A model generated the notes under the pieces. The model saw only the letters and a list, made by a program, of their open reading frames with translations. It did not search any database and was not told the origin of the DNA. From assembly GCA_009760855.2 (NCBI GenBank), contig WPIO01000221.1, forward strand, positions 99,501 through 163,500: DNA of 64,000 nucleotides, given 5' to 3'. Below, piece by piece: positions 32,396-43,829 of this stretch. Origin of the DNA: Cristatella mucedo (taxonomy: Eukaryota > Bryozoa > Phylactolaemata > Cristatellidae). Made by a program: the position numbers and the translations under genes. Position 1 is the first letter of the stretch. Every line of letters starts with the position of its first letter.

Positions 32396-32705
32396 GGGTT
32401 CTCTGCATGGTTCGTATCGCTGGGCTCGCCGGCACACTGCCGATGCAGGCAGGCCGGTAGTACCCTAAACCACCCTAGGGTCTAACAGCTGGTGGTTGTG
32501 GCCTAGGGACAGGCCGGTGCCGAGCTGTGGTCTGACGGCTGTGGCCTAGGGACAGGCCAGCTTCTCCTCCCACCAACTCAGAGGATGAGTGGTGGCGGGG
32601 AGTCGAGTGGGAGAGGGGGGCCGAAAGGAGCCATGCGCCCTTGGGCTCCGTTCGTTGGAATAAACTGTGTGTGTTGGGCATCGGCTGGCTTTCTCCATTG
32701 CAGAC
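32395..32705. other. GC-rich island of unknown nature
   Basis: A GC-rich block inside AT-rich sequence. It contains a repeated GTGGCCTAGGGACAGGCC motif (32496-32515 and 32539-32557) and an AATAAA (32660-32665) near its right end. It could be a retrotransposon LTR end or a 3' UTR-like retrocopy. No ORF is recognised. Confidence 0.4.
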
Positions 32706-33355
32706 AAGAACAAACTACATTTTTTTGATAAATACACTGTCCTGGTCGCCTTGGTCACAAAAGAAAAGTTGGAAGACAACAGTGGCCATTTTCTCTACTT
32801 CTGAGACATAAGAAAATAGGTAATGGCTCTTTCTACGCAGAGACAAAATTGTTTTACATTGTGTGATTATCGTTTTTGCAGTATCTAGAATTATTTGGTC
32901 TACTTGTCCAGCCTAACTGCTCGTTGAGGACTATAAGTTGATATGTTGATTCCTAGCTCACTGTGATTATACGGAAAGTAACTAGACAGAAAAACCAAGG
33001 TCGCAATGCTATTGAAGAGCGGCATAGTAAATGGAAAATGCAGACCGTTTAACATCGTCAATGCACCTATTTAGAACGACAAATTAGCCTATCGTAAGAA
33101 GCCACTGGCTCATCAGGATCTTGAATTATTGTGTAGCACGCTAGGACTTGAAGAAAAATGTTATCAAATCTCTTGAACGTGCGAACAGTTTCATAGTCAT
33201 CTCAACGCAATACTCAAGAATTTTGTAATCACTGCAAAAGGATATCTTACTGCGCTCAATTAAGCTTTGAGAAAACTGTTCCTTGAACGAACATCGGCAA
33301 AATCATGACGCGATGCTCCAATTTAGTGATTAAAGCTCTCACAATACTTTTAAAA
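32706..33355. other. Unassigned stretch
   Basis: No feature recognised. Confidence 0.5.
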
Positions 33356-33359
33356 ATGG

Positions 33360-34832
33360 ATAATAATAATAATAATAATAATTCACTTGATAAAGCGCCC
33401 TCAGAGAACTCAATCTCTTTCTAGGTGCTTTACATTTGCTGTAAAGTGAAACGCAATTGAATGGTAAGTAAAATCATGCTTGAAAAACAAACGAAATGAA
33501 TAACATGGTTAGGGGTGACATGCACAGGGTCAGCATGCAAATGTGGTTAGTGGCAGCATGCAGTGTCAGCACGCATAAGCACATCAAGGACGAATCACAG
33601 GGACCCACTAAATGCTGTCCTAAATAGGTGTGTTTTTAGGTTCCTTTTAAATGTGGTCAGGTCAGGGGATGTTCTGACGCAGGTCGAGAGGGAGTTCCAG
33701 GCTTTGGGAGCATATGAACTAAATGCACGGTCTCCAAAAGATTTAAGGTTTGTACGAGGTATTTCTAGACTGTTGGATTCCGAAAAGCGGGTGGTACGAT
33801 GCTTGGCCTGGTGGGGGAGTAGATCTGAAAGATAGGCTAGAGCCATAGAATGAAGGGACCTAAAAGTGAGCGACAAAACCTTGAAGTCAATCCCTTGCTT
33901 GAGTGGTAGCCAGTGCAGGTCGGCGAGAAGTGGAGCAATGTAGCAAATGTGAAGCTCACGGCAGACAAGTCTAGCTGCCGAGTTTTGCACCAGCTGCAAT
34001 CGCCTGATCGCACATGCTGGTAGGCCAGTAAGCAGTGAGATGCAGAAGTCGAGACAGGATGTCACGAATGCATGGACCAACTTAGATGTGGTATCCTTAT
34101 CTAAACAAGCCCGAATTTTAGCAATGTTATGAAGCTGAAAATAGGCGGATTTGACTGTGGAGCTGAGATGGTCGTCCAACGAGAGGTCGCTTTGGAATAT
34201 GACACCTAGATTTCGAGCTGATTCAACTGGAGATATTCTGGCAGAGCCAATTTTGAGAGTCAGCCTGTCCAATCTCTGGATTACACTGGGTTTGCCCATA
34301 ACTAGTAAGTTAGTTTTATCATCGTTAAGTTTTAGAAAATTTGCTGCCATCCATGTGCGGATGTCATCAATGCATGCAGCTAGTGAGTTGAGAGAATTTG
34401 AGGTGCTCGAAGGCTGGGAGGGATCAAAGCAAAGGTACAACTGAGTGTCATTCGCATAGAAGTGAAAGCCTAGATTGTGCTTGGCAATCACATCAGCAAG
34501 AGGCAGAGTATAAACCGTGAAAAGAACCGGACCTAGCACTGAGCCCTGAGGTACTCCATATTTCAGAGGTACTTCAGATGATCTTTGTTCAATCACGTCA
34601 ATACTCTGGAGTCTCCCACTGAGATAGTACCTGAACCACTGCAGAGCAGTGCCAGTGATGCCCAGGCGAGATGAGAGGCGCTCTAGAAGAACTTTGTGAT
34701 CGATGATATCAAAAGCTGCCGAAAAATCAAGCAAAACAAGCAGAGACACTACCTATGTCTGCATTCCTAAGTAGGTCGTTGTATACCCGAAGCAATGCTG
34801 ACTCTGTGGAGTGATAATACGCTGAATGCTAA
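33360..34832 (-). pseudogene. L2/CR1-like LINE family A, longest RT copy, 5'-truncated
   Basis: From the AATAATAAT tail at 33360 it reads on the minus strand up to about 34832. A 384-codon frame (34749-33595) holds [67 protein letters not shown] and the thumb, ending [10 protein letters not shown] shifted frame upstream reads STESALLRVYNDLL. The catalytic YADD reads YAND, which should inactivate polymerisation. The endonuclease is absent. Confidence 0.92.
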
Positions 34833-35049
34833 AATGAAAACAATTCATCCAATGTTCTCTATTTGACATAAAGAACTCATTAAACAGGGCTTTTTTACTT
34901 TAGCCCTTTTGAACGTTATTTAAAAGAAATATTAAATTGTCTCAAAAGGGCGCCGAGAAAAGCCATCTGACTTTATGGTTGAGATGATCTTAAAGCCATT
35001 CTAAAAAAAATCTATCTGGGCTCGGCCTCCTCTAGAAACATCATTGGCT

Positions 35050-35650
35050 GTGATAATAATAATAATAGTAATAATAATACATTTGATATAGGGCTCTCAG
35101 AGAGCTCAATCTCTTTCTAGGCACTTTACATTTACTGCAAAGGAAACACGATCGAATGGTTCGTGGTAGCATTCTCAATGACAACAAAACATTAGTGGTT
35201 AGGGTCAGGTTCGCAGGGTCAGCATGGCAAATATGGTCAATGGCAGCATGCAAAGTGTCAACTCGCATAAGCACGTAAAGGACGACCCGTACGGAACCAC
35301 CAAATGCTGTAATAAATAAATGCTTTTTTAGTTTATTTTTTAATGTCAAGTCAGGGGATGTCGTGACGCAAGTCGAAAGCGAGTCCAAGGCTTTGGGAGC
35401 ATACGAGCTAAAGGCACGGTCCCGTCTCCATAGGATTTGAGTTTCCCACGAAGTTCAGGTTAAAACGATTTGATTCCGAAAAGCGAGCGGTACGATGCTT
35501 AGCCTGGTAGGGGACTAGATCTGATTGGTAGGCTGGAGCCAAAGAACAGAGATCTAAAAGTGAGTGACAGAACCTTGAAGTCGATGCGTTGCTTGACTGG
35601 GAGCCAGTGCAGATTGGCGAAAAGTGATGCGGCTATGTCCGTAGCGTGAG
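35050..35650 (-). pseudogene. LINE family A 3' end copy
   Basis: Tail AATAATAATAGTAATAATA, then AGGGCTCTCAGAGAGCTCAA. Minus-strand scraps include [20 protein letters not shown]. More decayed than the copy at 33360. Confidence 0.8.
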
Positions 35651-35659
35651 AATTTAAGA

Positions 35660-36360
35660 GCTTTAACATTGATTTATGAAAAGATCTCTGGGACTGCGGC
35701 ACGATGAGCAAATTAAGATCGCTCTGCTGCTAGTGATTGTTTTATCAATTGCTGTTTTACCACTAGGCCACGAGTTTAAACTTCGGCTTCCGTTCCGCTC
35801 AATCACTAATTCACACATTATTCTCGTACTGACTATACTCTTCTCTACACCTATCCACGCTAGTTCCCAGCCACAGTGCCAAGTCGCTTATTACTTGTAA
35901 TCGCAAGAGTTTCAGTTTGAGTATCACTCGCTGACCTGGAAAACGGTGGCAAGGATGAAATGCAAGGTATCGGGCTTACTATGGGGCTATGATAGATAGT
36001 ACGATATTTGCAGGCCTACGTTTTTGCCATGCTTCCATCATACCCTGATTCGCCGATCCGATGGAAATGCCTGCGATCACACCAGGTTGGCATGCTGTAT
36101 GAGCTGCTTTATTTCGACAGAAGGCAGAATACGCTGTTGAGAAAGACCGAGTAATGTGCAGGATTACTCAGCTAGGGAAATATGCCGTTGTGTTCTCGAC
36201 CAACCTTGAAAGCCCTTTCGGCTTCGGACCTATGAGCACCCCGTAGCCTGACATGTTATATGTGGTACTCAACACTGACTGAAGCAATCCCAGCAGCCTC
36301 AGTGCGTGAGCACTTATCTGTCGCAATGGTGTGTATGTAGCACGACTCCAGCTGAGACTT
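35660..36360. other. Unassigned stretch
   Basis: No feature recognised. Confidence 0.5.
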
Positions 36361-36363
36361 GTC

Positions 36364-36515
36364 ATACCCTACGGGTTAGGCGCTCGCAACACACTAAGGT
36401 CGTGGGTTCGAGTCCTGAAGGGGCAATCGTTTATCACTCATTGCGAGTGGTAGCAATAGCCATCGAGGCTCTTCTGCCTTTATATAAATGAGGCAACTTA
36501 AGCAGCTAGCCTTTA
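36364..36515 (+). mobile_element. tRNA-derived SINE copy
   Basis: GGTTAGGCGCTCGCAACAC then AAGGTCGTGGGTTCGAGTCC (intact B box GGTTCGAGTCC), GCGAGTGGTAGCAATAGCC and ATAAATGAGGCAACTTAAGC. Confidence 0.8.
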
Positions 36516-36519
36516 CTTG

Positions 36520-37290
36520 TACTTAAAACCTCATTGCAATAATAGGTGCTCATATCAGAGCCAACATCGGTGGTGGGCAAGAAGGCTCTCATCACTCTTG
36601 AGCTGTGTCATAGGGATGAATGATAAGAGCTTAAGTAGGGTCATTCGGTCTCACATTCGAACATGTGGTTAGATGCCCATTCTTTTATCACTTCATCATG
36701 GCCCAATACGAAATGCATAGCATCATCCACTGCCAAATAAGTAACAGATACTTTGCCATAGCCATGCAAGGGCATTCAATGCAGCTGTAATCAGGATAGT
36801 ACCTATTTTTTTAAACCTGATTGATCTTATGCTTAGCTTATGCTTGATCCTTAGCAGTTGCACATTCAATTCATGCATGTCAGTGCATGCAAGGAACAGC
36901 CTGCGCTACCAGAAGCCGAAACAATTGATTCGAGAAGTGGTTAGACGTGGGTTGACAGCTCCGTTCGCAGGCTACCAGCTACCCACCGGTTAGGGATAAC
37001 TCACCTTGTCTAGATAAGCATGCCCTTTAGCTGGGAAGCAAACGGCAATCGTGTTAGTGTCAAAATCCCCTGCTGCTTCATTTATTGCATTCAAAGACGT
37101 GCAGTAGGTGATACACATACATGAACACAAATAAGGCACGTGGATTCTTGGCCGCATTGCTAGCCACAGTGACATTCATATACAATCAGGTGACATGAAC
37201 TGCTCAGACTGTCATAAGCTTGATATTTAGTTTAGACTTCTGATGTGACACAACTCAGCCTGTCACGGTAGGTGATAATAAAATGTGCCA
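36520..37290. other. KMT5A 3' flank, unassigned
   Basis: It probably includes the 3' UTR or termination region of KMT5A. A reverse-complement AATAAA (TTTATT) lies near 37079. No other feature is recognised. Confidence 0.4.
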
Positions 37291-37300
37291 TCGCTAAATG

Positions 37301-37339
37301 TGCCATCGCTCCCTTGCCGTTGGCAAGGGAGCGATGGCA
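37301..37339. repeat. Perfect 18-bp inverted repeat with 3-nt loop
   Basis: Arms TGCCATCGCTCCCTTGCC (37301-37318) and GGCAAGGGAGCGATGGCA (37322-37339) pair fully. Four more pairs follow outside a one-base bulge. A partial copy of the left arm (TGCCATCGCT) precedes it at 37286. It lies about 330 bp past the KMT5A stop. Confidence 0.95.
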
Positions 37340-37665
37340 GCATTGTCTAGCTATAACAAAAACCACTTGTACAAGAGGAGCTCTACTGAAACACAGGGAG
37401 CTCGGCAAAGAAAAACAGATGCTGCTTACCTGCACTGTCCAAAGAAAAAACAAGATGCTAGGAGTATAAAAAGACAGCAAAACGTCTCGTGCAAATTTCA
37501 GGGTTCGTACATAGTATGAACTTATTTCACGAGTCCTCGACTAAGCAAGGACTCATTGTTTCCAAATAGAAACAGATTATTACAAGTGGACGCCGAATGA
37601 AGTAACACGGTGGCATGAGAGGTAGCGCCACGGAAGCTCATGTTCGAGAGAGCTGCCCTTTTCCA

Positions 37666-37876
37666 TCACGCCTTTAACCAAGGGTGGAGCTCTAGCGATG
37701 CTTTACTTCTGTCACCATAATCGTACAGAAGCTCTTCATCAGCCTCGATGTCCCGCGCAGCCACTATGACCAATCGCGGCTGACCGTTCACTTCGACGAG
37801 CTTTGTCGTACAATTACCTTGCTTGCTATGGTTCAGCAGCCGCCCAAGCCGCCCGGATTCGTCAGTGGCATCGACA
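37666..37876 (-). CDS. KMT5A: KMT5A exon 6 (SET domain, C-terminal half, stop)
   Basis: It encodes [40 protein letters not shown] and ends ELHPWLKA before TGA (37668-37666). NHS and YDYG form the SAM-binding pseudoknot. Acceptor TTTTTGCAG. Confidence 0.97.
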
Positions 37877-40800
37877 CTGCAAAAAGTATCGCAATAATTT
37901 CTCTTAACTTCAACCCGCCAAACAAGCGTATATAGTGGCAGAAGAGCTTTCAAGGCAATCACCATTGCTTTCAGTGGGTAATAGAGGATCGCCAACTGCA
38001 GGTCTCGAACCGACAACCTGGATCGTGAAGAACTTAAATCTGGGCTAAGACCCAGTGGCAAAATGCAGATGGCACTAACTAGCCCAGAGTGGGGCATGGT
38101 TTGTGGGACTACGACGACATTCAATGCACGTGCACGAGAAAAAAATCGCAGTCGGGCGCCATACACTGCTCACCAATAATGCTTGGTTTTGTAGTTAAAG
38201 TAGTACATATAGCAGCCACGGTCATCCCTGGTGTAATCCTTTTCACGTAGTTGAGCCTCTTGTTGGTTGATAAGATCTCCTGCATACTCGACAACGAAGT
38301 CACCTCGCTTAAAAGGCTTCGCTGCAACTACGCCTCGACCTTTGCCGGTGAATGTCACAACCTTGAAAAAAGGACGGCTGATCATTCTGATGGCTAAACT
38401 AAACATAAGCAGAGCCAAATAACAATGAAGCTGCAACATAATCACCAGATGCACTATTACGCGAGGTTTACAATATCGACCCCAACAATTGCGAGTCCTT
38501 ATGCACCGAACCCAGGATGCATCCATCTCTGTATCCAAAATCATTGTAGGTTGATACAGAAAACATGCTTGTGAACAGCCACGGGGTGGTGAAGCAATTC
38601 AAAACGGACCACTGAAATGACTTTTAGCAAGATGCTATGAAGACACTGCTGCCAAAATGAATAAACAGAATGAAGAAAGCAGCTCCAGAAGCTCAAATCA
38701 GTGGTGTGACAACTAGCTTGAGAAATCTATAAGCACAAAAGCTAGCTAAATAAGATTACTTGCCTTATAGGCTGCATCAAACTCAAGCCGACAGGACAAG
38801 AGAGCAAGTAGGAGGGACATGATGGATAACCAGCTGCCATATTTCTTCACATTACTGTAAGGGAACGGTACAAACATGCTGTAGTTCTCAACGTCCTCGA
38901 ATTTCAAGCCGGCTTTACCAACTATCAGAGCCCTGATCACTCATGCTAGCCGCACTAATTCTCTGAGAAAAAACACGCTAAAGCATTTTATCGATAAGTG
39001 TGCATGACAACCCTCATATGTAAATAAATCATTCGATGATCATATTTAAGATCATTCTATACAAAATAAAATTTCTGTTGGTTTTCAACAAAACGGGAGC
39101 TTCGAAAGACCCAAACCCTAAACTATTCAATCGGTGGCTCGAGGCAACAGTGGGCAGGTGGGAGGGGGAGGCTCTTCTAAAACGAGGCCCAACAAAAGAT
39201 ACACCTGTCATCATTAATAGTACGAAGCGGTAGTTCCGGTCAATATGAATATGCTGGAAATGTTGTAGCTACTGGTGTGTGCATTGATTATCCACATAAC
39301 TTCATACACACCTGGCAGCTCCACGAGAACAAACACGTGGTCCTCTCGTTGCAGGTATTCTTATGCACAGAGAAGCTTACAGATGGTGAAAAACTTGGCA
39401 GTTGTTATGCATGCTTGTCTGGAGTGAACACCGCAACTGCCCTATCACACCACTTGCCATCGACCTGCACTAGTTCTGTCAGTCACTTATAAGTCTCTTT
39501 ATTCTCTTGCTCCGGCCTACCCATTGGAAATACCTCCTAATCAAATTTTGCATCACAAGACCTGCTCTTCTGATTCAACTTGTTTAGTTGAACGTTCAAC
39601 CCATCTCTAACTCTTTGGAGATCAAGCCTGCCTTCTGTTCGTTTGCTCCTAAAGCCTATATTGCCTGCTGAAAGAGGGCATCATAGCTGCAACGGTTCTT
39701 CTGCCAACTATAAAATAAGGCTGCTAAATCAGCTAACCTCTTTATTACTTTCTGCATTTTGCTTTGTCTGTGGGAATTGTCCTTTGCAAGCGCACACATG
39801 CAGAATTGATGTATAATGCTATCTCTAAGAGGCTAACATGCCTCCTATCCAGCACGTGCAAAGTGCCCAGAAAAAGATTTAGTTCTTCTAAGGTGCTATT
39901 CAAATGTATTACATTATAAAGATAGATATTTGCTTACAAGTGATTTCGAAATACAGCGGAGCAACAGACAGCAGCACGAACATGAAATGAGCATGGCAGT
40001 CCCAAGAGCTATTTCCTCTTGCTAGTAAACCGAGGGTAGTTTCTTAAGGATAGCACGATCGGTATTAGATAAAAAGGTACAGGGTGTAGCAAAGAAAGGA
40101 GTCGTTTGCACGAGAACTGCTAGGGAGCCAGCTCGACTTCATGAGAAGCTATGAGTGGGACGTGGTAAGGATCAGGAAGCAGCAGCTGTGCACGATGAAG
40201 CTTACTGGAGAATTTCGGTTAATTAATGCAAGCGAAGCTGAGCAAGGAAAGTAAAAATATGGGCAATACTACGGGAAAGTAATAATACGGCAAACATGAC
40301 AAAAGGCAACCGAGTCTATTTAATTGACTACACTTAGCGGTTATCTGCATGGCTTGCCTCAAACCGGGGTGGCAGAAATCTCAGGGATCCAACGCCAGAT
40401 GCCTCTCTGACAACAATAAGGGCCGTGATAGCCCAGGAGCGCTCGCTCTTCCCGACTGAGGTCGTGGGTTTGAATCCTGCAGTGGGAAATCCATTATTGT
40501 TAACTGCAAGTGGTGGTGATAGCCATTAAGGCTCTTCTGCCACTATGCAAATGAGGCTGTTAAACCAGCTAACAGAAGACAGCATAAGCTCGAGCCGGGA
40601 GGGAGCATTCCGAAGCCGGGAGCTATGGTTGCATATGGTACCAAAGGAATGTGGCGCAGGTTTAGCTCGGCGTTCCGTGTAGGTGTGCCTGTTACACATC
40701 TTCGGTGAGATTTCGGTATTCGTGTATGGCTAACCAAATCACACGTGCAATACAATGCTAGCATTTGGGTACAGCAGGAATGTGGGGGTCAGATCGTATT

Positions 40801-43776
40801 CTGAGTAAGTTAGAGTCTCGTTGCACATCGCCGGTGGCATCGGCATGCACGGTGGCTAACTGCAGCACAGCTGCCACATGCTGGACTTCAGGGTCGGCAG
40901 GACAACGAAGGGCAACTGCACCCCGAAGCCACGTAGCACGCCATCAGCGCTTCACAGTCACCTCTTAGCTAACCACCATGGAGTCAATCAGGCATGCAAG
41001 CCAACTAGTGTACAGCGTGATGCTCACTTTTGCCAGTACATTGCCGAAGAGGTGCATCTCCAGACACCAGTGGATAAGCCTACCTTCAAGCCGTCCTCAC
41101 AGGCTGCTTCTATCTTCTGGTACAGTGCTTCTGCTGCAGCATCCTGAAGTAAGAAATATGTGGATATTGTTTAATCAAAAAACTGCTCCACAAGGGCTTG
41201 CCGCGTAGACACCGAAACGTTGAGCATCCATGCAGCCATTGATAACAACAGATAAGCAACCAAAACCACACCTTTCACTGAAAAAACTGCTTATCATTAA
41301 AGAAAGGCTAATTACGTGTATCGCTCGTCTAGCAGCCCCATACACCACGACTATCCGTAGCTGCTATCGCGACTGCTGCAGCCATTGCTTCATAGACAAC
41401 CTGCTGAGAGACTCCAAGGTTGTGGCCAGTGTAACAACAATCAAGTTTTCAGGAGAGAGCTGTTTAAACACTCATCTCTAGAAGGATTTAAGAAGACCCC
41501 CCCCCCCACTGTAGGTGGCTATATTTGCTCTTCTTCTTTCAGTAGAGCTTTGCTTCCAAGTTATGTCGTTGAAGCTAAGTTTCGAGTATACAACTAATCG
41601 ACCACACCAAACACGTTTGGCTCCGACGGCTAGGTCTCCTAGGCAGAAACTATAGATGGTGTGGTGGGCCCCAACCCGAAGAAAATGTCATCCTGTGAAG
41701 GGATTCACGCCAAACACCAAACGAGGGGAGCGACAGTTATATACCTAATCTGAGCATCCATACAATACAAATAGAAAGGAACTATTTGACTAAGTTTCCT
41801 GAAGATGACCTCTGGCCACGTTATGGAAGGATATGCATATAAGCTCCACTATAGACGAGACTAGTATGCCAGCAAAACATACCTTATTTTCACTAGCATA
41901 TGGCAAGAGAGTATTGGCAACCAAACAAAATCAACACCACATAAGTCACTTGAAACAAGATAGAATACAACTGCTGTTTAGTGAAGCACAGCAAACAGCA
42001 ATAAATAAGTTGAAATACCCGCCAGTCTCATCTACTTAATGCTTGACTAACAGCAAGCTAGAGGTACATGTCAAAACTCACGTTGAATGTCAAAGGTGCA
42101 TGCAGTTAGTGATTGAAGCAGTTCAAGGTCAATGACGTTTTTCTCCTAGTCACTAAAACAATAGTTTTGAGCTCCAAAATTTGGATGTGCTAAATCTTTA
42201 GGTTCGTGAGCGATTTTGTCAGGGACACATGAAGCTTATCAGTAGTTAGCACAATCGACAAACCTTCAGTTTGCGCTCAAACCAGGATAGAGGTTAACGT
42301 TGAGCAAAGCCATCTATATAATGCTAGAGCTTTAGAGTTGTGCAACTTATAGAACCTGACCACCGAATCAAGAACACAAAAATGAAGATACTTTAGGAGT
42401 AATTCAAGACAACCAAGCAACCACGTAATCCTTCTGGTAAGAAGATCGGGCAAGATGGCAAAAGAGAAAAAATCCCGTACGGGCACTTCACCAGTTAGCC
42501 AAAAGAAAAAGGTCAGAGGCGATTAGCCTGACCCAAGAGCAATGCAGTGAGCAGCCGACGACTACTCTATCGATTGAAAGACGCTCAAGCAGTGGTTCTC
42601 AAACTTTTTAATGCCGCAACCCTTTAATACAGCTCTTCATATTGTGGAGACCCCCAACCATAAAATTACTGTGTGCAAAATGTGGCAATGCGTGTTTTCC
42701 GATGGTCAAAGGCAACCCTGTGAAAGGGTCGCTCGACCGCCAAAGGGGTCGAACGGCCCAAAGGTTGAGAACCGCTGCGTTAAAGCAACAACAAGCTTGT
42801 TGAATGATGTCAGATGTGCGATCTGCAGGCCTGAAGAATGCAAGCAAGTACAACTTAATTAAGGCCACGGGCCCATCAGACAATAACCACATAAATAAAT
42901 GTGAATAGCCACAAAGCCTCCTGTGATCTTAGAACAAAGCTTTCATACCCAGCATTACCTTCTGCTGCTTTGCAGTTGTTCTATCACTTCGCCGAACGGG
43001 GAAGAAGTCAGTGACCAGACGGTTCGGTAAACCACGTGTGCTGCAGACGTTATCAAGGCAAGGCATAAATAGCTTGTCAACAGTACACACAAGCAACATT
43101 TGAATACTAGTAACAAGTTTTAACAGCAATCCAGTTCTTATTTCAGCGGATGTTTTCGGGATAAATGCAATAATTATAGGGGAACAATTTTACACTGCAC
43201 ACCACAGGGACCACAACCTGTCATCGGCTATTCTTTAGATGACCACCAGCTGTAAATCTTATTTTTCTGCAAGTGGCTTACGAACAAGCACAAAGCAATC
43301 AAGTCGAGTGAGTAGCCAAAAAGAATGCCCACAGATATCTACTTTGCTGAACATACACTCTCCGTGCAGTGGGGGGCCTGCTCACAAGATTTATAAAGTT
43401 CTCTTTGCTTCTTTGATAGCTGGCACTAGCTCACAGCCTATTTGGTTCAAGTTGGAATGTCCCAGGCTAAAACCATTAAGATGTAATGTAATGTATCTCC
43501 GTCTGTAACTCCACAAAGTCATAAAGACCGTGTGGGTGTTACGCCGGAGAGTTTTGGATAGCACACTCACAGCCAAAGCGGCTTTCGGTAAGCATTCGGT
43601 AGCCAACAGACTTCGTCCACGCAACAAAGAGAAAGTGGGAAGCATAGCAGAGTCAGGAGAGCAGTTGAGGTAGTGAGTAGCATGGAAGTAGCAGCTAAGA
43701 ACCGCTGAAAAGGATGAGCCATAGTCGGCAATAGGAGAGTAGTTGCCGTTGCGTAAGAAGATACGCACGCACGCGC

Positions 43777-43829
<53 letters not shown>

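Larger units (their letters stand above)
38362..41083 (-). other. KMT5A intron 4
   Basis: 2.7 kb. It holds a SINE (40425-40575), a SINE 3' half (39665-39755), a LINE scrap (about 39585-39660) and a LINE-type tail (39855-39920). 38600-39580 and 39930-40420 show nothing recognisable. Confidence 0.65.
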
